A DNA stretch of 64,000 bases, from the NCBI RefSeq assembly GCF_016775005.1, contig NZ_JAEUXI010000005.1:114991-178990 (forward strand). The letters run 5' to 3'. The position numbers were made by a program, and so were the translations under genes. Of the stretch, positions 54,563-62,279 are shown one piece after another (position 1 is the first letter of the stretch; each line of letters starts with the position of its first letter). The notes under the pieces are model-generated. The model had not been told where the DNA came from, made no database searches, and saw nothing but the letters and a program-made list of their open reading frames with translations. The stretch comes from Streptococcus suis (GTDB taxonomy: Bacteria; Bacillota; Bacilli; Lactobacillales; Streptococcaceae).

Positions 54563-55354
54563 ATGACAGAATATACAAAACCACTCGTTTGGAAGTGGGA
54601 AGATGAAAATGACAACCGATCTGGCAACCGTCCAACAGCAGGTAGGCGTTTTGAACAAGTCTTACCCAAAGGAGACAAGCCCTTCCAAGTTTATTCTTTA
54701 GGAACGCCGAATGGAATTAAAGTTGCTATTATGTTGGAGGAGTTGAAAGAGTTGGGTATTTCGGAAGCTGATTATGACCTCTTTCTTATCAATATCGGTC
54801 AAGGAGATCAATTTGGCTCTGATTTTGTAAGCATCAATCCAAACTCTAAGATTCCTGCGCTTGTAGATTATTCTGAAAAAGAACCCGTTCGTGTTTTTGA
54901 ATCAGCCAATATTCTCCTATATTTAGCAGAAAAATTTGATGCATTGATGCCGAAAGCTTGGGCGGAGCGGACAGAGGTCTTTAATTGGCTCTTCTGGCAA
55001 ACTGGCGCCGCTCCATTTGTTGGTGGAGGATTTGGACATTTCTTCCATTATGCTCCGACAGCGCAAGAATATCCGATTAATCGCTATACAATGGAGACCA
55101 AGCGTCAGCTGGATCTCTTGGATCAACTATTGGCGACAAGAGAATATGTAGCTGGAAATACCTATACCATCGCAGATATTGCTATCTGGTCTTGGTATGG
55201 TCGCTTGGCACAAGGAGCCTTGTATCCAGGTTCTGCAGAGTTTCTGGATGTCGCTTCCTACCGTCACCTGACAGCTTGGGTGGAAAAGATTGCTCAAAGA
55301 CCTGGGGTCCAACGGGGCCTAACAGCCAGCTATCAGGCAATCGAAGAAGTCTAG
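54563..55354 (+). CDS. yghU: YghU-type glutathione S-transferase/disulfide-bond oxidoreductase
   Basis: A 263-residue protein of the nu-class (YghU/YfcG) transferases: N-terminal extension, then a thioredoxin-like domain (about 35-120, with L-G-T-P-N-G-I-K-V-A-I and N-P-N-S-K-I-P-A-L-V) and a helical domain with the terminal A-I-W-S-W-Y-G-R. Nu-class enzymes bind two glutathiones and reduce peroxides or disulfides. The family is mostly proteobacterial; S. suis and relatives can make or import glutathione. Confidence 0.9.
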   Translation: MTEYTKPLVWKWEDENDNRSGNRPTAGRRFEQVLPKGDKPFQVYSLGTPNGIKVAIMLEELKELGISEADYDLFLINIGQGDQFGSDFVSINPNSKIPALVDYSEKEPVRVFESANILLYLAEKFDALMPKAWAERTEVFNWLFWQTGAAPFVGGGFGHFFHYAPTAQEYPINRYTMETKRQLDLLDQLLATREYVAGNTYTIADIAIWSWYGRLAQGALYPGSAEFLDVASYRHLTAWVEKIAQRPGVQRGLTASYQAIEEV

Positions 55355-55745
55355 CCATCTAAGATTATCCGTCAGAGTAAGACTTGAAAATAACAAAAAG
55401 AACAAAGGCTTACTGAAAGTTTTTAGGAACCAGAAGCTTTTTGTTATAAATTGAGACATAATAAAAATACTTTTATAAGGTCAGCCTTCTGTCATCAACA
55501 GGGAACCAACGGATAAAAGTATTTTTCAGTTGCATTATTGGAAAGTATAGTGTTTTATAACAGTATGTGAGCTGGTGAGAACAGGTTAAGGAATAGATAA
55601 AAGTCTGAACTACAGAAGTCTTATAAGATGAATAAAAAAATGAGTAATATATTGTCTAATTAATGCAAATAATAAGGGCTCCTATTTTAGTTTATCAGAA
55701 ATAGGAGTCTTCTTAGTATGTTGTTTTTTGAGAATATCCTAGTTT
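55355..55745. other. intergenic region with long inverted repeat
   Basis: About 390 bp, AT-rich, without a convincing gene. It holds a perfect 14-bp inverted repeat (55463-55476 with 55513-55526) around 36 nt, and a hairpin at 55677-55711 (11-bp arms) that probably terminates the minus-strand glycosyltransferase gene. Confidence 0.5.
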
Positions 55746-56690
55746 TTAGGCTTCCTTTACTTTTTCTTGAATAAAGTCTTTTAGACCAGGATATTTGTTT
55801 AGGTCGAATTTGCGAGTAAAGAAGTGTCCAAGTGCAATTCCTTGCTCGATTTGTGCCTTGTCATGGTCTGAATCTGTCCATTCGTACGGATGACCATCCC
55901 ACCAGTTGACATATCGAAGATTACCTTGAAATTCATTAGGAATATCATTTACAGCTGGTTGGTGGTAGATGGTATCTAAGAGACCGGCTTTTTTGAGTGT
56001 CATCCCAAAGTAATATTCATCTGAGCAGAAAGTATGATGAAAATGTCTATTGATAAAATCTCTTTCAGAAAGAATTGCTGTCAGGACACGATGGTTGATT
56101 GATTTCCATTGTGAATAACCATCAAATCCCATTTCCTTACGTTTTCCATGCAAGCGATCGACACGAAGGATTGTTTGCAATTTGCTTTCAATAATTTGAT
56201 AAGCACGTAAGATTTTTCGAGGAAAAGGGGATAGGTTTCGTGGCGTAATTTTTCTAAAAAAGTGATAATGTTCAACAACTCTATAAAGTTTAAGATCCTC
56301 TGCTTGTTTTTCATTGAAGCGTGTAACAAAGGTTTTATCTGCATGTTTCTGGAAAAAGTTGTGGATATAGTCTTGAGAACGAAGTGGTAGATCTGCTCCA
56401 GAAAGTAAATGATAGAAAGCGTACTCTTCATTGTCGCTTGCTGTTTGGTAAAGTAGGAGTTCACACTCAACAAGGGAAAAATGCCCCCAATAAACAGCCA
56501 TTCGCGGAGTAAAATAAATCTTAGAATTCTGAGCAGAATTTTTGATAAGTGTGATGGTTTCATCTGATAATGCAGAACGCTTATCGATATGAATATAAAT
56601 ATCATTTCGTGGGTCATCTAGGAGTGACACTTGAAACGCAAGTTGTTCGAATTTATCATAGGCAATTATAAGATAAGCGTGTTTTTTCAT
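55746..56690 (-). CDS. Core-2/I-branching-type (GT14) glycosyltransferase
   Basis: A 314-residue cytoplasmic protein of the GT14-like family of beta-1,6-N-acetylglucosaminyltransferases. Family marks are visible: A-Y-L-I-I-A-Y-D-K at the start, I-Y-I-H-I-D-K-R-S, Y-W-G-H-F-S-L-V-E-C, H-L-L-S-G-A-D-L-P-L, Q-W-K-S-I-N-H and D-E-Y-Y-F. Bacterial members decorate capsule or cell wall polymers. It is AT-rich, on the opposite strand to its neighbours and next to pyrH, with its own terminator. The acceptor is unknown. Confidence 0.82.
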   Translation of the reverse strand: MKKHAYLIIAYDKFEQLAFQVSLLDDPRNDIYIHIDKRSALSDETITLIKNSAQNSKIYFTPRMAVYWGHFSLVECELLLYQTASDNEEYAFYHLLSGADLPLRSQDYIHNFFQKHADKTFVTRFNEKQAEDLKLYRVVEHYHFFRKITPRNLSPFPRKILRAYQIIESKLQTILRVDRLHGKRKEMGFDGYSQWKSINHRVLTAILSERDFINRHFHHTFCSDEYYFGMTLKKAGLLDTIYHQPAVNDIPNEFQGNLRYVNWWDGHPYEWTDSDHDKAQIEQGIALGHFFTRKFDLNKYPGLKDFIQEKVKEA

Positions 56691-56883
56691 CGTTCGTCCT
56701 TTTCAGTTTCAATCGTAGTATTCTTCTTATTCTACATTAATTGTTTAAGTTTTACAAGTTTTGAAAAATGTAATAGACACCATACTTTGTGTAGTCACAT
56801 TTTCTTTTTTCTTGAAGAGATTTAGCTATATAAAATGAGAAATTTGTGGTAGAATAGTAGGGATAAAATAGAGGGGTGAGAAG

Positions 56884-57615
56884 ATGAAACCAAAATATGA
56901 ACGCATTTTGATCAAACTGTCTGGAGAGGCACTTGCTGGTGAACGTGGAGTCGGTATCGATATCAAGACAGTTCAGGAAATGGCAAGAGAAATCCAAGAA
57001 GTAGCGGATTCGGGTGTGCAAATCGCTTTGGTAATCGGTGGTGGTAACCTATGGCGCGGTGAGCCTGCTGCAGAAGCTGGTATGGATCGTGTGCAGGCAG
57101 ACTACACAGGGATGCTTGGAACCGTCATGAACGCGCTCGTTATGGCAGATTCCCTCAAGCAGCTAGGTGTAGATACCCGTGTGCAAACTGCGATTGCTAT
57201 GCAGTCTGTTGCTGAACCATACATCCGTGGACGTGCCCTTCGTCACCTTGAAAAAGGTCGTATTGTTATTTTCGGAGCAGGAATTGGTTCGCCTTATTTC
57301 TCAACGGATACAACAGCAGCCCTTCGTGCAGCCGAAATTGAAGCGGATGCCATTTTGATGGCTAAAAATGGTGTGGATGGTGTTTATAATGCTGATCCGA
57401 AGAAAGATGCCAATGCAGTTAAATTCAATGAATTGACCCACCGTGAAGTGATTAGCCGTGGCTTGAAAATCATGGATGCGACTGCTTCAACCTTGTCAAT
57501 GGACAATGACATCGACTTGGTGGTGTTCAATATGAATGAACCTGGTAATATCAAACGAGTTGTATTTGGTGAACAAATTGGTACAACTGTCTCAAACTCA
57601 TCTGTCGAAAACTAA
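56884..57615 (+). CDS. pyrH: uridylate kinase
   Basis: A 243-residue UMP kinase of the amino-acid-kinase fold that makes UDP for nucleotide and wall precursors. Signature: [12 protein letters not shown], then G-G-G-N-L-W-R-G and [19 protein letters not shown] -10 box lies at about 56848-56856. It precedes frr as in most firmicutes. Confidence 0.97.
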   Translation: MKPKYERILIKLSGEALAGERGVGIDIKTVQEMAREIQEVADSGVQIALVIGGGNLWRGEPAAEAGMDRVQADYTGMLGTVMNALVMADSLKQLGVDTRVQTAIAMQSVAEPYIRGRALRHLEKGRIVIFGAGIGSPYFSTDTTAALRAAEIEADAILMAKNGVDGVYNADPKKDANAVKFNELTHREVISRGLKIMDATASTLSMDNDIDLVVFNMNEPGNIKRVVFGEQIGTTVSNSSVEN

Positions 57616-57647
57616 ACTACAAAAAAATTTATAAAGAAGGAAGTATT

Positions 57648-58205
57648 ATGTCGAAAGAAATTATTGCGAAAGCCCAAGAGCGTATGAACCAGTCTCATCA
57701 AAGTTTGGCGCGTGAGTTCAGCCACATCCGTGCAGGTCGTGCCAATGCTAGTTTGTTGGACCGTATCTCGGTAGAATACTACGGGGCACCAACTCCCTTG
57801 AACCAATTGGCGGGGATTACTGTTCCTGAAGCGCGTGTTCTCTTGATTACACCATTTGACAAGTCAATCTTGAAAGATATCGAACGTGCCTTGAATGCTT
57901 CAGACCTTGGTTTGACACCACAGTCTGATGGTACGGTGATCCGCTTGGTTATCCCTGCATTGACAGAGGAAACACGTAAGAACTTGGCAAAAGATGTGAA
58001 AAAAGTTGGTGAAAACGCTAAGGTTGCTATCCGTAATATCCGTCGTGATGCTATGGATGAAGCGAAAAAAGCTGAAAAAGCCAAGGAAATCACTGAAGAT
58101 GATTTGAAGACGCTTGAAAAAGATATTCAAAAAGTGACGGATGATGCCATCAAGACAATTGATAAAATGACTGCTGACAAGGAAAAAGAATTGTTAGAAG
58201 TGTAA
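57648..58205 (+). CDS. frr: ribosome recycling factor
   Basis: A 185-residue tRNA-shaped protein that, with EF-G, splits ribosomes after termination. Conserved [21 protein letters not shown] and the C-terminal [10 protein letters not shown]. It follows pyrH after 32 bp. Confidence 0.97.
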   Translation: MSKEIIAKAQERMNQSHQSLAREFSHIRAGRANASLLDRISVEYYGAPTPLNQLAGITVPEARVLLITPFDKSILKDIERALNASDLGLTPQSDGTVIRLVIPALTEETRKNLAKDVKKVGENAKVAIRNIRRDAMDEAKKAEKAKEITEDDLKTLEKDIQKVTDDAIKTIDKMTADKEKELLEV

Positions 58206-58212
58206 TACGCAT

Positions 58213-58247
58213 GGAGGGGGGCGCAGATTCTGTCCTCCCTTTTTCAA
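58213..58247 (+). terminator. probable terminator after frr
   Basis: GGAGGG/CCTCCC stem with a large loop and T5; cvfB starts 24 bp later, so termination may be partial. Confidence 0.55.
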
Positions 58248-58270
58248 CATATTATAGAAAGAAGAGTGAC

Positions 58271-59125
58271 ATGACCAGTTTACTTGCAACTGTCGTGACC
58301 GGCATGGTTATCGACGAAAATGACCAATTTTATTTTGTTCAAAAAGAAGGACAAACCCTGGCCCTAGCCAAGGAAGAAGGCCCTCATCAAATCGGGGAAT
58401 CCGTCAAGGGATTTGTCTATCCAGATATGAAACAACGTCTGCGGATGACCACCAAGGAAGTCAGCGCTAGCTTGACCAGCTTTGGTTGGGGTAGGGTAAC
58501 GGAAGTTCGAAAGGACCTGGGTGTTTTCTTGGATACGGGTCTACCGGATAAGGAAGTTGTGGTGTCTTTGGATATCCTGCCTGAAATCAAGGAATTGTGG
58601 CCTAAAAAAGGGGATCAACTTTATGTTCGCTATCAGGTGGATAAAAAAGATAGACTGTGGGCTTTACCAGCTTTTCAAGAGGATTTTCAAAAGATGGCTG
58701 GCCCTGCTTATGACAATATGCAGAACCAAACCCTACGTGCCATTGTTTACCGTTTGAAGATGACGGGGACCTTTGTCTATCTGCCAGATAACAATATGTT
58801 GGGCTTTATTCATCCCAATGAACGCTACTCTGAACCGCGTTTGGGTCAGGAATTGGAAGTGCGGGTGATTGGCTATAGAGCGGTCGATCGGACGCTGAAC
58901 TTATCCTTGAAACCACGCTCATTTGAGATGTTAGAAAATGATGCCCAGATGATTTTGACCTATCTGGAGAGCAATGGAGGCTTTATGACCTTGAACGACA
59001 AGTCTTCTCCGGAAGATATCAAAGCTACCTTTGGGATTTCCAAGGGGCAATTTAAGAAAGCTCTCGGTGGGTTGATGAAGGCTGGAAAAATCAAGCAAGA
59101 TGCATTTGGAACGGAGACTATATAA
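58271..59125 (+). CDS. cvfB: CvfB, S1-domain RNA-binding virulence regulator
   Basis: A 284-residue protein with tandem S1-like domains (about 5-60, 65-140, 145-215) and a C-terminal winged helix (about 220-284, F-G-I-S-K-G-Q-F-K-K-A-L-G-G-L). CvfB of S. aureus and streptococci binds RNA and modulates haemolysin and metabolic gene expression. The ATG at 58271 is preceded by AAAGAAG; an upstream in-frame ATG at 58211 lies inside the terminator hairpin and is less likely. Confidence 0.88.
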   Translation: MTSLLATVVTGMVIDENDQFYFVQKEGQTLALAKEEGPHQIGESVKGFVYPDMKQRLRMTTKEVSASLTSFGWGRVTEVRKDLGVFLDTGLPDKEVVVSLDILPEIKELWPKKGDQLYVRYQVDKKDRLWALPAFQEDFQKMAGPAYDNMQNQTLRAIVYRLKMTGTFVYLPDNNMLGFIHPNERYSEPRLGQELEVRVIGYRAVDRTLNLSLKPRSFEMLENDAQMILTYLESNGGFMTLNDKSSPEDIKATFGISKGQFKKALGGLMKAGKIKQDAFGTETI

Positions 59126-59134
59126 GGAGGGACT

Positions 59135-60055
59135 ATGTTAGTTTATATTGCTGGTGCGGGTGCTATGGGCTGTCGCTTTGGTTACCAATTGTCCAAAACG
59201 GAGAATGAAGTAATCCTGCTGGATAATTGGCCGGCTCATATCGAGGCAATTCGACAGGATGGCTTATTGATTACTGGTGATGTAGAAGATCGGGTACAGC
59301 TACCGATTATGCTGCCGACTGAGGCGACACGACAGGCAGATTTGATTATTCTTTTGACAAAGGCGGATCAGTTACCGAAAATGCTACAGGATATCAAGCC
59401 AATCATTGGCAAGGAAACCAAGGTTCTCAGTCTCTTGAATGGCTTGGGGCATGCGACAACAATGCGCCGTTTTGTGCCGGAAGAAAATATCATGGTGGGT
59501 GTGACTATTTGGTTGGCTGGTTTGAAAGGGCCAGGGCATGCCCATCTAGAGGGAACTGGTTCTATCTCCTTGCAAGACCTAGCTGGTCAGGTGGCAGCAG
59601 TGGCTCCGATCGTGGAAATGTTCAATCAGGCAGGTCTCAATGCGCAGTATGATGAGAATGTGATTCAGGCCATTTGGCAGAAGGCATGTGTCAATGGGAC
59701 CATGAATCCTACCTGTACGATTTTGGATTGTACGATCGGTGAACTGTTTGGAACGGAATCTGGCTTGAATCTGGTGCAAGGTATCTTTAAAGAATTTATC
59801 GCTGTTGCCAAGGCAGAAGTTGGCAACATTGATGAAGAAGGCATTTGGAAGTATATAATGGATGCGTCTAAAAAAGCAGCAAGTCACTATCCTTCGATGC
59901 ACCAGGATTTGGTTCAACATGGTCGCAAAACGGAAATTGATTTCTTGAATGGAGCAGTCGTCTTCAAAGGCAAAAGGGTGGGCATTCCAACTCCTTATTG
60001 TCAAATGGTGACGGATATGATCCATACCAAAGAAAGTATCTTAGGCTTGCGTTAG
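59135..60055 (+). CDS. 2-dehydropantoate 2-reductase family protein (PanE/ApbA)
   Basis: A 306-residue NADPH oxidoreductase. The dinucleotide motif I-A-G-A-G-A-M-G-C opens the protein, and the C-terminal catalytic Lys-containing helix region K-A-C-V-N-G-T-M-N-P is present. PanE reduces ketopantoate to pantoate in CoA synthesis, but related family members act on other 2-oxoacids, so exact specificity is open. It follows cvfB after 9 bp. Confidence 0.85.
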   Translation: MLVYIAGAGAMGCRFGYQLSKTENEVILLDNWPAHIEAIRQDGLLITGDVEDRVQLPIMLPTEATRQADLIILLTKADQLPKMLQDIKPIIGKETKVLSLLNGLGHATTMRRFVPEENIMVGVTIWLAGLKGPGHAHLEGTGSISLQDLAGQVAAVAPIVEMFNQAGLNAQYDENVIQAIWQKACVNGTMNPTCTILDCTIGELFGTESGLNLVQGIFKEFIAVAKAEVGNIDEEGIWKYIMDASKKAASHYPSMHQDLVQHGRKTEIDFLNGAVVFKGKRVGIPTPYCQMVTDMIHTKESILGLR

Positions 60056-60073
60056 GATGGAGGGAGATTGAAA

Positions 60074-61444
60074 ATGAAAAAGTTCATTCTGTTGGCTTGT
60101 GTTTTCTTGTTATCAATTTTCTCTCCATCTGTCAGGGCAGATGAACTGCTGGATTTGACAAGGGCGGCAGGCTATGAAGTGAGCGATATCAACCGTCCTA
60201 AGTCAAGCATTGTCATTGATGCCCATACAGGAACCATTGTCTGGCAGGATAATGTGGATGAGGTCCGCGATCCAGCCAGCATGAGTAAGGTCTTGACCTT
60301 ATACATGACCTATCAGGCAATTGAAGCTGGGACCATTTCTGAGGATACCCTGGTTCGAGCAACAGAAAGTGACCAGGCGATTGCGGGCATCTATGCCATT
60401 TCAAACAATGCGATTGTCGCAGGTGTCGACTATACTGTTTCAGAATTGATTACCATGACGGCAGTTCCTTCTTCAAACATTGCGACGATTATGTTGGCCA
60501 ATCTCTTGTCTAACAATGACCCAGATGCGTTTATGGACCAGATGAACGCCGTCTCGCAGGAACTGGGCATGACTAATTCTTATTGGTTTAACCCGAGTGG
60601 GGCAGCGGCTTCTTCTTTTGAGGGTTACTACAATCCGACTCGTTATGACCTTTATAGTGCTAACCAAACAACAGCGCGTGATATGGCTATTTTGACCTAT
60701 CATTTTTTGAAAGATTATCCTGAAATTTTGGAACACACCAAGCACCCTGTGGTAACTGTTAAGGCTGGGACTCCTTATGAGGAAAGGTTCGAGACCTATA
60801 ATTACTCCCTACCAGGTGCTCTGTATGGGATTGAGGGAGTCGATGGGTTAAAAACAGGCTCTAGTCCACGAGGTGCTTTCAACTACATTGCAACTGTCAA
60901 TCGGAATGGGCAACGGTTTATTACGGTAATTATGGGGGTTGGTAGTTGGGAAGATCAAAATGGCGAATATTACCGCCACCCATTTGGTAATGCCTTGATG
61001 GAAAAGGCTTACGCTGAATTTGATTACCAGAAAGTTTTGGCAGCTGGACAGCAGGAAGTGGATGGCCAAGTTGTTAATCTGGAAGCGGATTTGTATGCAA
61101 CGGTTCCAAAAGGTAGCAGTCCAAACCTGTCTATTGCTGATGGGCGGGTAGTCCTTGATACTGGTTTGGAGCAGGTCAGCCCAATGATTGCAGCAGGTCA
61201 GGCTGTGGAAGTGGTGAGTAACTCTGCTTCGTCAGGCACGAGCAGCCAGATAGAGACTCAAGCCACTCTTGCTAGTGGTATGCTCGATCAAGTGAAGCAG
61301 TGGTTGGCTTACTGGCCATGGTTGCTCCTTTTGATTTTCCTTATTTTGATGGGAATGCTTCACCATATGTTGAGTAGGAATCGGAGAAGACGAAAGCAGA
61401 CCCAACAATCTGGACAGCGGTCTCGTAGAAATAGAAGAAGGTAA
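60074..61444 (+). CDS. dacA: D-alanyl-D-alanine carboxypeptidase (PBP3/DacA-like)
   Basis: A 456-residue wall enzyme with signal peptide (about 1-22) that removes the last D-Ala of peptidoglycan stem peptides and so limits cross-linking. Active-site motifs: Ser69-x-x-Lys72 (S-M-S-K), S133-x-N135 and K-T-G in G-L-K-T-G-S-S-P. A beta-sheet domain and C-terminal helix (about 415-435) with a basic tail anchor it in the membrane. ATG at 60074 is used, with GGGAG before it. Confidence 0.92.
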   Translation: MKKFILLACVFLLSIFSPSVRADELLDLTRAAGYEVSDINRPKSSIVIDAHTGTIVWQDNVDEVRDPASMSKVLTLYMTYQAIEAGTISEDTLVRATESDQAIAGIYAISNNAIVAGVDYTVSELITMTAVPSSNIATIMLANLLSNNDPDAFMDQMNAVSQELGMTNSYWFNPSGAAASSFEGYYNPTRYDLYSANQTTARDMAILTYHFLKDYPEILEHTKHPVVTVKAGTPYEERFETYNYSLPGALYGIEGVDGLKTGSSPRGAFNYIATVNRNGQRFITVIMGVGSWEDQNGEYYRHPFGNALMEKAYAEFDYQKVLAAGQQEVDGQVVNLEADLYATVPKGSSPNLSIADGRVVLDTGLEQVSPMIAAGQAVEVVSNSASSGTSSQIETQATLASGMLDQVKQWLAYWPWLLLLIFLILMGMLHHMLSRNRRRRKQTQQSGQRSRRNRRR

Positions 61445-61446
61445 CG

Positions 61447-61902
61447 ATGTTATATGATGTTGAAAGTGTAGAGGCTTATTTTGAGGCTCTGCCAGAAAAT
61501 CGCAGACAGGCAGTGGAGCATTTGCATCAGGTGATTCTGGGCCACCTGCCTGCGGGATTTGAGGTAGGTGTTTTAGGGGGCATGATAAACTACTATGTCC
61601 CTCTATCTGCCTATCCAGCTGGTTATCATTGTACGCCAGGGGAGCCTTTGCCATTTGTCGCTTTGGCTTCCCAAAAGGCCCATATCGCCCTTTACCATAT
61701 GGGGATTTATATGGATAAGGACCTCAATGACTGGTTTGTATCAGCCTATCAAGAGCTGGTGCCGACCAAGTTAGACATGGGGAAATCCTGCATCCGCATG
61801 AAAAATCCCAAAAATATTCCCTTTGAATTGATTGGGGATTTAATCAGTCGGATGAGCATGGAAGGTTATATCTCCCTTTATGAAGAAAATCATAGAAAGT
61901 AA
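61447..61902 (+). CDS. DUF1801 family protein
   Basis: A 151-residue soluble protein. The family pattern [13 protein letters not shown] and I-A-L-Y-H-M-G-I-Y is that of DUF1801 (YdhG-like), whose function is unknown. It starts 2 bp after dacA, with AGAAGG overlapping the end of that gene. Confidence 0.82.
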   Translation: MLYDVESVEAYFEALPENRRQAVEHLHQVILGHLPAGFEVGVLGGMINYYVPLSAYPAGYHCTPGEPLPFVALASQKAHIALYHMGIYMDKDLNDWFVSAYQELVPTKLDMGKSCIRMKNPKNIPFELIGDLISRMSMEGYISLYEENHRK

Positions 61903-61907
61903 GCATT

Positions 61908-62123
61908 GTGAGAAAAAGTTTTTATACTTGGTTAATGGCCCAGCGTAATCCTAAGAGTGATGCGCCTGTGGCAATTTTGGCAGATTTTGCCTTTGAAGAA
62001 TCGGATTTTCCCAAACAATCGGATGACTTTGATGTGGTCAGTCGTTTTTTGGAAGAATCAGCTAGCTTTAGCTTTTCCATGAGTGATTTTGATCGGATTT
62101 GGGAAGACTATTTGGAACATTGA
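61908..62123 (+). CDS. YozE family protein (UPF0346)
   Basis: A 71-residue acidic protein starting [16 protein letters not shown], the standard start of UPF0346 (YozE/SAM-like) proteins. It uses a GTG start 5 bp after the DUF1801 stop. Small three-helix fold; function unknown. Confidence 0.85.
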   Translation: MRKSFYTWLMAQRNPKSDAPVAILADFAFEESDFPKQSDDFDVVSRFLEESASFSFSMSDFDRIWEDYLEH

Positions 62124-62124
62124 G

Positions 62125-62153
62125 GGTGTGGAGTTCTCCACACCTTTTTTCTG
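62125..62153 (+). terminator. terminator
   Basis: GGTGTGGAG-TT-CTCCACACC with T6, closing the cvfB-to-yozE run. Confidence 0.88.
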
Positions 62154-62217
62154 TCCTTTTTACAGGTAAATGTAAAAAATAAACTACCTATAATAAATGG
62201 AATAATATACTGAATTT

Positions 62218-62226
62218 TGCTATACT
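62218..62226 (+). promoter_or_regulatory. extended -10 promoter of the surface protein gene
   Basis: TGC-TATACT, about 54 bp upstream of the ATG; AAAGGAGG lies close to the start codon. Confidence 0.55.
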
Positions 62227-62279
62227 GGAAATGATGAATAAAAACTTAGCACATAGAAAAAAGGAGGTATTGTAAAGAG

